Origin: Nyssa sinensis
Taxonomy: Eukaryota > Streptophyta > Magnoliopsida > Cornales > Nyssaceae
Assembly (NCBI GenBank): GCA_008638375.1
Contig: CM018036.1
Coordinates: 14,122,328 to 14,186,327, forward strand
Direction of reading: 5' to 3'
DNA length: 64,000 nucleotides
The translations under genes and the position numbers were made by a program. Below, in pieces: positions 1 through 11,164 of the stretch (the first letter of the stretch is position 1; every line of letters starts with the position of its first letter). A model generated the notes under the pieces. It saw only the letters and a program-made list of their open reading frames with translations, made no database searches and was not told the origin of the DNA.

Positions 1-1600
1 AAAATAAGGCATTAGTCCCATATCTGTCATCTTAAAGTGAGCAATCATATCCATCTTAAATTCTGGCTTTTGTTTGTAACACTTAGCCGTCAATCTCACT
101 TTAAAGCGATCTACCTCACCATTGGACCTGTACTTTGTCTTGTACACTCACTTTACACCAATTAGTTTCTTACCACTAGGAAGAGTAATAAGTTTCCATG
201 TGTTGTTATTCTCAATTACATGAATCTCATCATCCATGGCTTTAATCCAATGATCATCACGAGAAACTTCTTTAAAAGTCAGTGGGTCACAATCTGCAAA
301 TAAAACAAAATTCACCAAATCTTCATTAGTTGGCTCATTATCACTACCAACAACATAATCTTGTAAGTGAGCAAGCAAGTGGCGTTGGCGTTGAGAACGC
401 CTAGAGGACTCTGCATGAGGTGATGGCACATCTAAAGATGGAGGATCACTAATCTGAGGCTCACTCTATATTTCATTCTGTGAATTTGCATCATTACAAA
501 TTAAAATTGGCTGCCTTTGCCCATTCTAAGACCAATCCCAAACTCTTTGATCATCAAAAGTCACATCATGACTTATAATCACCTTCTCTGTTATTGGATT
601 GTACAACTTATAGGCTTTTGAAAATTGACTATAGCCAATGAAAATATATTTTTCTCCTTTATCATCAAGTTTCTTTCTAAGATAATCTGGCACATGAACA
701 TATGCAATGCATCCAAACACCCTTAGGTGTTTAATGATAGGTTTTTGTCCACTCCAAGCTTCCTGCGAGGTTTTGTTAGAAACACTTCTAGTAAGGCACA
801 TATTCAAAACATAAGTAGCACAAGCAACAGCTTCAGCCCAAAATCCTTGGGGCAAATTTTTAAATTTCAACATGCTTCTAACCATATCCATCACAGTTCT
901 ATTCTTTCTCTTTGCCATTCCATTTTGATGTGGAGTATATCTAGCAGTCAACTGGTGCCTAATACCATGTTTCTCCAAAAAAATTATCACAAACAAGATA
1001 CTTTGTACCCCTATCAATTCTTAAAGTTTTAATTTGAAATTCACTTTGCTTTTCAACATAGGCCTTGAATTTTTTAAAAGCATCACAAGCATCAGATTTA
1101 TGTTGCAAAAAATAAACCCATACTTTTTTGTTAAAATCGTCAATGAAAGTAATAAAATTCCTACTGCCACCATTAGAAAGTACCTCTACTAGGCACAAAT
1201 CTGAGTGAATCAACTCCAAAGGCCTCTTGGCTCTCTATGAATTTCCTGTAGGAAACACATCTCTATGTTTCTTTCCCATAACACAAGCCTCACAAACTCT
1301 GTTTGGGATATCAATAGCAGGCAAACCAGAAACCTAATATTTTCTAGCAAGAAAATCAAGACTGTTAAAATTCATGTGCCCAAAACGCGTATGCCATAAC
1401 CAACTATCATCATCAATCATAGAGCTAAAGTAAGGTAAATTCTCACATTTAATACTTAGTGGAATAAACGATTTGAAGTCATGTTTACCTTTTCTATTAG
1501 CCCCATGAAATCATCATTGATTATGCAAACTCCATGATTGATTCGCATATCATAACCTCTCTTTGAAAGCTGCCCCATACTCAACAAATTTTGTTGCAGA

Positions 1601-3128
1601 CCTAAGACATAGAACACATCTGAAATATACTTGTGAGACCCATTCTTAAAACTGATTGCAATTTTTCCTTTACCCATCATAGGTATCTTTGAATTATTTT
1701 CAAACTTTACCTCTGATCGAAAGGACTCATCCAAATCAAAAAACATATTTTTTTTACCACACATATGATTACTATAGCTAATATCCAAATACCATTTATT
1801 ACCATCATTATTATCCACAATGTTACACGCCAGCAACACGGTTTCTGAATCATTATTACCACTAGGATTATTTTCAACAACATTAGCTTAATGATCTCTA
1901 CTATTCGACATTCTACATTTGCAATCAGACTTTTTATGCCCAAACTTGTCACAATTAAAACATTGAATATTGGATTTATGAAACCTAATACATAAAACAC
2001 GTCTGAAATGTACTTGTGAGACCCATTCTTCAAACTGATTGCAATTTTACCTTTACCCATCACAGGTATCTTTGAATTATTTTCAAACTTTACCTCTGAT
2101 CGAAAGGACTCATCCAAATCAGAAAATATATCTTTTTTACTACACATGTGATTACTACAGCTAGTATCCAAATATCACTTAGTACCATCATCATTATCCA
2201 CAACGTTACAAGCCAGCAACACGGTTTCTGAATCATTATTACCACTAGGATTATTTTTAGCAACATTAGCTTGATGATCTCTATTATTCGACATTCTACA
2301 TTTGCAATCAGACTTTTATGCCCAAACTTGCCACAATTAAAACATTGAATATTGGATTTTTGAAACATAATACATAGAACATATCTGAAATATACTTGTG
2401 AGACTCATTCTTCAAACTGATTGCAATTTTACATTTACCCATCACAGGTATCTTTGAATTATTTCCAAACTTTACCTCTGATCGAAGGGACTCATCCAAA
2501 TCAAAAAACATGTCTTTTTTACTACATATGTGATTACTATAGCTAGTATCCAAATATCACTTAGTACCATCATCATTATCCACAACGTTACAAGCTAGCA
2601 ACACGGTTTCTAAGTCATTATTACCACTAGGATTATTTTTAGCAACATTAGCTTGATGATCTCTATTATTCGACATTCTACATTTGCAATTAGACTTTTT
2701 ATGCCCAAACTTGCCACAATTAAAACATTGAATATTGGATTTTTGAAACATAGTACATAAAACATATCTGAAATATACTTATGAGACTCATTCTTCAAAC
2801 TGATTGCAATTTTACATTTACCCATCACAGTTATCTTTGAATTATTTCCAAACTTTACCTCTGATCGAAGGGACTCATCCAAATCAGAAAACATGTCTTT
2901 TTTACTACATATGTGATTACTATAGCTAGTATCCAAATATCACTTAGTACCATCATCATTATCCACAATGTTACAAGCCAGCAACATGGTTTCTGAATCA
3001 TTATTACCACTAAAATTATTTTTAGCAACATTAGCTTGATGATCTCTATTATTCGGCATTCTACATCTGCAATCATACTTTTTATACCCAAACTTGTCAC
3101 AATTAAAACATTGAATTTTGGATTTATG
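1601..3128 (-). repeat. tandem array, four copies of a ~382-bp gag-knuckle/protease unit
   Basis: The unit (zinc knuckle, linker, protease start up to a YISDxFYV stretch) occurs four times in head-to-tail order. The common marker 'gacattctac' starts at 1907, 2290, 2672 and (as ggcattctac) 3055, giving steps of 383, 382 and 383 bp. Joints lie near 1983, 2365 and 2747, where the protease segment runs directly back into the bases encoding the knuckle, out of frame. The leftmost copy continues normally towards integrase and the rightmost joins normal gag. The two middle copies share private substitutions, suggesting stepwise amplification by unequal exchange or replication slippage. Confidence 0.88.
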
Positions 3129-3724
3129 AGATTGTGGATTAGAATTGTTACTGTCCCCTCTTCCTTTGAGTGGTCCGTGCTGTCAATTATTATTCTACCA
3201 CTAATTGTTGTTATGTCACTGATTGTTATTATGTCACTGATTGCCTCTGCCTCTTCCTCCACAAGATCTGTTATGGCTATTACTGCCTTTGCCTCCTCTA
3301 TTGTTATGATTCTGCCCTCTATTCTAGTAGCCTTGAAAATGTTGATTAAATCTCGCATTATTCTGAAACTCGTCTTTTTCATTCTTCAAATTTAATGGAG
3401 CTTGCAAAGCTTCTTCCACTGAATTTTTTGATCTCTCATTCAAGCGTTGTTCATAAACCGTCAACGAACACTCTAATTCATCCACTATCATGGACTCCAA
3501 GTTAGCAGACTCTTCAATAGCAGTCACTTTATATTCAAATCGCAATGTCAAGCTTCGAAGAATTTTTTCAATTATTTGATGGTTTACTATTTGTTCACCA
3601 TTAGTACTCATGTCATTAACAAGCGTCGTGATCCGCAAAAAATAATTAGAAATAATTTCTGATTGTTCCATCTGCAACAACTCAAAATCTTTATACAGTT
3701 TTTGTAATCTGGCATTTTTCACCT

Positions 3725-3960
3725 TATCAACACCAACAAATATTTTTAAAAAAAATATCACATGCTTGTTTCACAGACTGAATATGGACGATTTTATAAA
3801 AAACAAAAAAAAATTAATACTTAATGAATACAATTTAAAGTTTTCAACACCAACATATATTTTTTTTTAAGAACATCACATGCTTGTTTCGCAAACTAAA
3901 CATGAACGATTTTATAAAGAACAAAAAAAAATCTAATACTTAATTAATACAATTTAAAAT
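3725..3960 (-). repeat. tandem duplication, 118-bp unit within gag
   Basis: The string 'tcacatgcttgtttc' starts at 3758 and again at 3876, a step of 118 bp. The surrounding sequence (caccaaca..., gattttataaa..., aatacaattta) repeats in the same order with scattered substitutions. It corresponds to the gag segment encoding SAKQAWDIFKK-like sequence in the second element. It is an independent duplication from the 382-bp array. Confidence 0.8.
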
Positions 3961-4148
3961 TTTGAAGTGTACTCGCCTTATTTGCTCATTTGCATCTGCT
4001 ATAAGCTCTTTCTTAATAAATTTCGTCATCAAATCACTTGAATTAAAAAAAATTATCATCGCACTCTCCCAAATAAGAAAATGTGTTTTCTAATCAAATT
4101 TATGCACCGTACAAATAAAGAAGTCATCTTTGCGAACTAAGAAATCAA

Positions 4149-4160
4149 GCTCTGATACCA
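4149..4160 (-). other. primer-binding site for initiator Met-tRNA
   Basis: The plus strand reads GCTCTGATACCA, i.e. TGGTATCAGAGC in the sense direction. This is the standard copia primer site complementary to the 3' end of plant initiator methionine tRNA. It sits two bases inside the LTR. Confidence 0.88.
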
Positions 4161-4162
4161 AA

Positions 4163-4694
4163 TGTTAGACCCAAAATAATCTTACCATAAATGGTGAGAT
4201 TATAATAATAAAAAAAGGCTTTTGTTATTTCTTGAACAAAAGAACAAACAAATGTAATATAAGAACTTACTTTGAGAATTGTATAAAAATATTTTATTAA
4301 TCAAAACCTCACTAACAATATTGCAGCAAAAACACTCTTTTGCATAAAAAAATCACACGCACTGTTGCGTCTTTATTTTTATGATAGGCAGTGACCTTAC
4401 ACTTTTTTTTGGCAGCCACATAACAGAATAATCACTTGGCTCACAGCACTTGCGGCACACTGTGTCCACATATATATAAATTATATAAAATCTAATCCTA
4501 ATATAATTAGAATTTCTATTTCCACTCAAATTAATAATACTACTTCAACTAGTATAAAGACTCCTAATCCCACTAATAATTAACTACCCAACTTTTATCT
4601 AAAATAAGATTTATCTAAAATATATCAAATACTACTAAGACTCAAAATTAATAGTACTACTCAAATTCTACTAGCTTGGTTTAATTGACTCACA
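4163..4694 (-). repeat. 5' LTR of the minus-strand copia element (532 bp)
   Basis: It starts TG (4163) and ends CA (4694) on the plus strand, with the primer-binding site just inside at 4149-4160. The outer 24 bases match the outer end of the LTR of the second copia element (TGTGAGTCAATTAAACCAAG when read in the sense direction). The inner (R/U5) part does not match that element. It contains a short (TA)n tract. The LTR ends 114 bp from the asparaginase stop codon. Confidence 0.85.
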
Positions 4695-4777
4695 AAGTGC
4701 TGCTCCAAGAAGCTCATTAGAGCTTTATAACAATGTTCTGGTTTTGAAGAAACAGTCGAGCAAATTAAAGGTACTGA

Positions 4778-4780
<3 letters not shown>

Positions 4781-4808
<28 letters not shown>
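4781..4808. repeat. (AT)14 microsatellite
   Basis: This uninterrupted AT dinucleotide run directly abuts the asparaginase stop codon (4808-4810), so it lies at the very start of that gene's 3' UTR. Confidence 0.95.
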
Positions 4809-4811
<3 letters not shown>

Positions 4812-7800
4812 ACAGAAGGCCAAATTCCGATTTCAGAATACCCATCTTCAGTAGCACAAGCTCTGAACATGCCGGTTGTATTAAACGGCATGGTGACTTC
4901 TCCTGTGGCAGACACAGCAACCAAGCCAGCAGTGCCTCTCGGCGCGCACTCTTGTATAACATAATCTGCTGCATCCTTGAGAGAAAGTCCCTTGTACTCC
5001 ATAATGGCAGCCACATCTCTTGCAACAGTGGCACGCATTATGGCTTCACCTTTGCCCGTGGCAGAAACTGCACAAAATCTGTTGGCATATGTCCCTGCAC
5101 CAATGATGGGTGTGTCACCAATCCTTCCCACCATCTTGTTGACAAATCCACCAGTAGAAGTCGCAGCAGCTAAATTTCCCTGGATATCAACCGCCACACA
5201 TCCAACTGTCCCGATTTGGCTATCTCCATCAGCAACTGGTGTTTGTTTTTCAACTTCTTTCTGGATGGGTTCTGTATAATCTATCTACAAATTGACAACA
5301 AACATATGTTGAAAAATCAGGTTTTTAGAGTGCACAAATATCCTGATTTTATGTTCCTTGTCATATTATTACATATGTAATCTTTCAAGCAATTAGAAAT
5401 AATCATGTAGAAACTACCTTTGATGCTTAAAATATCAGCACTGAAGCAGAGATATAGATTTTTGTGAAATTAAGGGAGTAGTTATCTAAAAGTTACCAGA
5501 AAATTGTTCATATTACAGAGCTCTGCAACTTGGATCCTGCTATGATCACAAATGTGATATATTTAGCTTATGGAACACTAACTATAGAAATTCAAAATAT
5601 TTCTCCTCTTTCTTATGCTGTTTTACTGGTAAGCCATCATCATAAACAAAGATTTGAGACCTACTAGCCTACTAAGTTTTGGGATCACGAGAAGAGGAAG
5701 GCCACACCACATCAAGAGACCAGCACAAATATGAAAGAGTTTGTTTCTCCTTTTTTGGACAATTAATAAAAAAGTAATGTCATACTGTTACATAATTCAG
5801 TAGGCTTTTAAAATTGAATTGAAATCTTGTGCATTTTGAATATAATGATTTTGTCCACTTCCATCTATTAATTAAAAAGAAACTCAAATCTTACATCCAA
5901 AAGTAGCTTACAACATTGTTGTAACTTCTAGCCAATCTAATGACACCAACTCCCATTCTACTACATTTCGTACTGCATGACAATTCCTACCTTGCACACT
6001 ATAGAAATCATTTTTCCTGGTTTCATTCATTTAGAGATTAAGTTTAGTTTCCAAAACAAATGTTAAAAGTGAAGACTAGATGGGATCAAGCCCAATGAAC
6101 TTAAGCAAATGACTAATCTTAGCAGCTTAAATCAGGAACATAGCACAATGGGAAAGTTAGTGCAGAAGCAGGTTCAAACTGCTAACCAAGAAAACTCTTA
6201 TCCCCAAGAGATCAAAAGCTTTGGGACATGTGGGATGCATTATATGAGTGTATAGTCTAAACCACAAGAGAACTAATGAATGATTAGTCCACTGACTGAA
6301 TAAACAAATATGATAGGTTATGGAAGCCCAAAGCAAGGTTGTGGCTCTCCCGACAATCATAAAGCCAATTTCGAAGGAAAATGACCACAGTAGTGAGTCA
6401 GGGACTCAAGTTCATTTAATATTAATTTTAGATTAGTATGCTATTAGTTTAGTTTTATTTATGTTTTATTGAATCAAAGGTATTTAGGTATTTAAACCTC
6501 TTGAGTTTAGGCTGTAGTATAGTGCCTCATAGATTTTACATTGTTACTAGTTGAGCTTAATTGCATTATTAGACCTTTATACATGGTCTTAAGTATTTTT
6601 AGATCAACTTTAGAAGTCAAAGTTAGAAGTTCCTAAATTTCAGAGTAAAGAATTTTGCATTAGCTTTGAAGCTTCTGAACTGACGTGTGATGCCAACCTT
6701 AATCTTAGGGCAATGCAGGGGATTTTAGGTGAGATTCTCATAATAATTCTTTTCATCTTCTCTTTTCCTTAATTCTCTGTGATCAGAATTTGTTGTTCCC
6801 TGCATTCTTTAGTTTTTCATCCCAGAATTATAATTCCACAATCCTAACAATTCTCTACACTTTAGTCTTTAAGCCTTTACTTGACTTAAATCTATAATTA
6901 ATTGTTGCCCAGAACTCTAAAAACAAAATACTCTTTGCAATTCCAACAACTTATCATCTTTTCCAAGCCTACATCAATTCGAATAGTTAAGTGATTTTCT
7001 ACATCAATTGTTATTTTACCTAACAAAGAAGTATTGAAGAAAAATTTTGTACGGGACAAGTGCAGAATCAAAGTGATAAGTAGAGGAATAACCAACATTG
7101 AACAGAAAAAAAAAATAGTTTGATAGATAATAGCTCTTTTCTCTGTATTTGAGAAAAACATAAGCAAGAAAGTAGAAAACCTAATATAGAACTTTAAATA
7201 AGATATTATCCAGAAAGAAAGCTCTTATGTCTTCTCCTAAATAACACACTATTCCAATAATGCAATTATATTAGTTTCTTAATAACTTGAACTTGCCTCG
7301 AGCTAGTCTTAACTTCGGAAGCATGTAATTACAGGACTGAAGCAGAAGCATCACATAAATTATAATACATCCTGCAACTAATATCAGGAACAGTTCAAGT
7401 GGGATGTAAAAATAACAACATACCTGAACTCTGTTAGCTTCCTTCACTCGTTCTAGCCTCTCAATATTGTTTGGGGTAATAAAATGGCTTGGGTCTATAG
7501 TTTCAACCCCCTGAACAAGACAATCGGCCACAGTAAAAACAAAAGATGGTGGTAATGAGAACTTTGGAAAACAAATTTAATCAAAAAATAAATAATTAAA
7601 AACTATCAATAATGATAGCACAAGAGAGAATGACTTATAGTAAGTTATACTATAAAATATTTCTTTTTTTTAAGAAATAAGCATGGCCTGTACTTGTTTA
7701 CTTGTTTATTATTAGAAAAAAAAGAAAAAAAAGAAATCAACTTTCATATTATGATGGATGATTTCCGTCAGCCACCAGTTCAAATGGTGATAAGATTGCT

Positions 7801-10800
7801 TTATTTTTCTTTTTTACCTAACAAGTAGTTCAAGCACAGGAGACAAAGGGGACACAATTTTAGCAGCTGCCATGGTGACAACTTGAGGATAAATCAGGAA
7901 GCCAATTAACAATGCTGGAAATTAATCGAGGGTATATCAGGATAATTGAAGACACAAATTGAAGAGAAGTATATGACTAGAATTTGAAACAAAAATTGAA
8001 AATTACACAAAGATGAATTTGATTGGAAAGAAAGGAAAGCATGTTATTAATGCACACAGTATCACTAATTACACAGCTCACACAATAAAAGCAGATTACA
8101 AAAGCTTTATCAAAATTCACATAAATTTCAGGACTATAATGAAGCCTTGAACAAGGACATAGACGGTACCCTACGCAGAATGAGACTGGCTCTGAAAAAT
8201 CGACCCTCTAATTAAAATTATATAACTATCTCTTGTCAAATTAAAAGCTATGTAAAGTAGCTACAGTATATCTAGTGTTAGAACTATAAACTAACACTTG
8301 ACTTTCACTTTGGGGGAGGGAAATGGTTTTCGTTTTGGGAGGGTGAGGGGAGGGATTGAGTAAAATCATAAATTGTCTCTCTGGCCTCAAGGAGATGAAA
8401 GAAGAGAGAAAAATGAAAAGGGGCATCCACAGCATTTTTAATTTTACATAATGATGGAATGTCAGACCAGGACCCAGAATGAGTTGCCGACATGGCAGCA
8501 GTAGCTTGCTTGGCTCCAATCCACACATCAAAGCCACATACCCTAAAAATGTGGAACCAAAGAATCTCAATTGAACTTTTAAATATTTCCTAAAATAATA
8601 AATCTTGCTAATACAAATAACTATTGGCATATCATATTCAAAACAATAAGGGATGATACCTCCCTGAGTTGATTTAGTTCACATGAACCAATCAAAGAAG
8701 GGTTCTAAAAAATACAGCAAAATTTTCAGCAATATGGAGTCCAATATTAAAAGTTGATATTGAAACAAAATATACTCAGAGACAAGCCCCTGCTTCTGCA
8801 GGAAAGAACAACAAAAGAAGAAACATAATAAAATTTTCACTAACTTGTTCCTTGCAAATGCCTCTGCACCATCAAATGCAAGATATATATGAGGGGTTTT
8901 TTCCATAACCAGCCTAGCAAGAGAAATAGCATTAACAACAGTGGTGAGACCAGAAACAGCTCCACATCTCTTTGTATTACCATCCATGATACAAGCCTCC
9001 ATTTCAACAGTTCCATTGCTGGTTAAAACAGATCCTCTACCAGCATTGAAATGCGGATTGTTTTCCAGTTCACGTACCTGCACAGTCCTGATTCAGCAAA
9101 GGAGTTCATTGAAGACAAACCAGGAACATCAATCACAATCATCCAAATATGAAAGAAAAGGCCAAGGTCCTTTCCTAGCCTAAGTTACATCATTTCACTG
9201 ATCCCCCAAGTTGGTGTTTGTCTTACAAGGAAAATACTATCCACCATGAGGGAGGAGTAGGAGCCACCAGGATGCATGTTTGTCAACAACCTTTCAAACA
9301 GTAAATGGGGATAACATACTCCAGTGAAGGGCAGAAATCCTAAAGAGACTCCACTCAAGTACCAAATCTTATCCTGGTTTATGACTGCTTTTCCCATCTC
9401 CCCGTTGATTGCCTACTATATTTTGATCATAACAATCTGTTAGTTCCAAAGTTATTTTAAACTTGTAGCAGACACAAACACCTTGCTTCACTGATATGGG
9501 AGCATGATTCTCTACATGGTGCCAGGAAAACCAGAGCCAGTAACTGGGGTGTAGGAAAAGCCATAGCCCATAATTCAGATGTGGTAACCCACTTGTCAAA
9601 AAGACGCAACATGAAATGTGAAATAGTAATTGAGCACGTCAAATTCCTATTATAGATTCCACCACAATACAATTGAATAATTACTAAAATTCGAATTAGA
9701 AAAACTAAATAATAGATGCCACTTACATCATATTTATAGAGAATGAAAACTCTTAAATTGACTAGAAAACTAAGAGGAAAAGTAATCCCATTAAAACAAG
9801 GAAATAATAGAATAATCGGGGAAAATAAAAATTGAGACAAATTTGCGTTATACTCAAAATTGGAAAGTAGATAAGATAAAAAGAAGATTGCTACAAAAAG
9901 CAACTCAATCCGATTTTCCGGACAAGGCTCCTCTCCATTACTCCTTTCCTCAATTTTTTTCAAGGTAATTTGGATACATGACACATCATCTATTATTTAA
10001 TTATTTAATAGCAAATACATCATGTCTCATGCATCTAGAACTATATTGAGAGAAATTGAGAAAAAAACTATAATGGAGAGGGGGTCCTAATCCGATTTTC
10101 CTAACGCAAAGTTATTACAAAAACAAAACTTTCTAAAAATAGTAAAAAGGATTGAAGGCTTGAATGCACGAATTTGGCCAAAAAGTGGCTTTTGTCACTA
10201 GTAAAGGGTGAGTTTTGACCGTTGGGCCCAAGAAAGGGGCCAAAAAATAGGGGGAAGGGCTAGAATTTTTTTGGGAAAAATTTTAGGTGGAAAATAAATT
10301 TTTTCTAAAATTGGAGGGAAATCTTTTACAAAATATGGTTCAAGTCTTTGAGAATTTATGGTTAGAATTGGGTTTGAGGCAAAACTATAAGAATGAGTTA
10401 AGTTCAAATAAGCTAAATCTTAGAAAAAGAAAAAAGAAAAAAGGGACTAAGCTAATGTGCACGATACTCCAACCATTGCTGGTTCAAATTTTTTACATAT
10501 AAGATTTAGCTTATTTTAAATTTTTTTTCCAAATTTAGGGAGAGGCTATAGTCCCCCTAGTCTTCACTAAGCTTTGCCCTTGGTTGGGCCGTCTCAGATA
10601 AAAAATAAATTAAACCTTTTCGAGTATGCTTATGTGAAGATCACCATTGCCAAAACGTTTTGAGAAAGCAATTTCAACAACCATCACAAGACTAAAATTT
10701 GACTTGAAACTAGACTTATTTCATTCTCATTGTTCCGCCACTTTTTCTACATCATCAAAGAACATACAACTCTTTCTGGTGTTAGGTCTTATCCCAAAAA

Positions 10801-11164
10801 TAAATAAATAAGTAAAAGCAAGAAAAAATAAACCATATTCTACAATCAATCAAAAACTAGAGGTCAGATTGTGGCTTGGAACTTGAAACTTGAGACAGCC
10901 CTTTTTGTTAATTAGAACAACAAAATAAATAGATATAAACATACGATGCATGGCATGAATCTAAAATCCGACAGAGAGAGAAAGAGGAGGCATATAAGTT
11001 ACCACAAGTTCGACGACATCCAAGGGTGGCTGCTTGGCTTTGAGAGCAGCGGTGCCCATCTGCAGACAATGGCGGAGGGCCGCCTCTTCTGGCTCACGGC
11101 GTTCGGGCGGCAGAGTTAATGGGATGTTTCCGGCGCCGCCGTGCAAAGCGATTGCCCACCCCAT
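4808..11164 (-). CDS. ASPGA1: isoaspartyl peptidase/L-asparaginase, four exons
   Basis: Ntn-hydrolase of the plant L-asparaginase family: hydrolyses asparagine to aspartate and ammonia and removes isoaspartyl dipeptides; cytosolic, important in nitrogen sink tissues. Coding exons: 11003-11164 (starts [12 protein letters not shown]), about 8841-9077 ([25 protein letters not shown]), 7424-7510 ([13 protein letters not shown]), 4808-5284 (IDYTEP to GIWPSV stop). About 320 residues, as usual for the family. The predicted autocleavage nucleophile is the Thr of [10 protein letters not shown], near residue 188 in the last exon; [17 protein letters not shown] follows. It resembles the Arabidopsis K+-independent type. 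The start is the only Met before the conserved [11 protein letters not shown]. Oddity: the exon 2 donor seems to lack one G. Splicing at the best GT (8844/8843) shifts frame; splicing at 8841 keeps frame with one extra Leu. Introns are about 1.9, 1.3 and 2.1 kb and hold no recognised gene. Confidence 0.93.

Larger units (their letters stand above)
1..4130 (-). pseudogene. copia gag-pol pseudogene
   Basis: Read from right to left. The Gag N-terminal region lies near 4130-3130 and is degenerate. Zinc knuckles of the CX2CX4HX4C type follow, then a protease-like segment around an altered D-T/I-S/G active-site region. The integrase core lies at about 1219-526, with the copia-typical HQNG and RKNRTVMDMV stretches. 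The start of the RT domain lies at 429-1, beginning with DDHWIKAMDDEI and ending at a nonsense codon where family members have the Trp of VKWVYK (position 148-150). Many in-frame stops and shifts are visible, so no functional polyprotein is possible. Confidence 0.88.
1..4694 (-). mobile_element. Ty1/copia LTR retrotransposon, decayed, truncated by window edge
   Basis: On the minus strand the order is 5' LTR (4163-4694), initiator-Met primer site, gag, zinc knuckle, protease, integrase and the start of reverse transcriptase, which is the copia order. The rest of RT, RNase H and the 3' LTR lie outside the window to the left. The coding frame is broken repeatedly by stops and shifts, so the copy is non-autonomous. 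It is related to the plus-strand element at 13493-18342 across the coding region and the first bases of the LTR, but has a longer LTR with a different inner end. Two internal tandem duplications (118 bp in gag, about 382 bp across knuckle/protease) are unusual. The target duplication cannot be tested because only one end is present. Confidence 0.9.

Noticed and set aside
1707..3382. Several 80-175-residue Ile/Met-rich minus-strand frames
   Set aside because: Shifted-frame readings through the tandem knuckle/protease array, not separate proteins.
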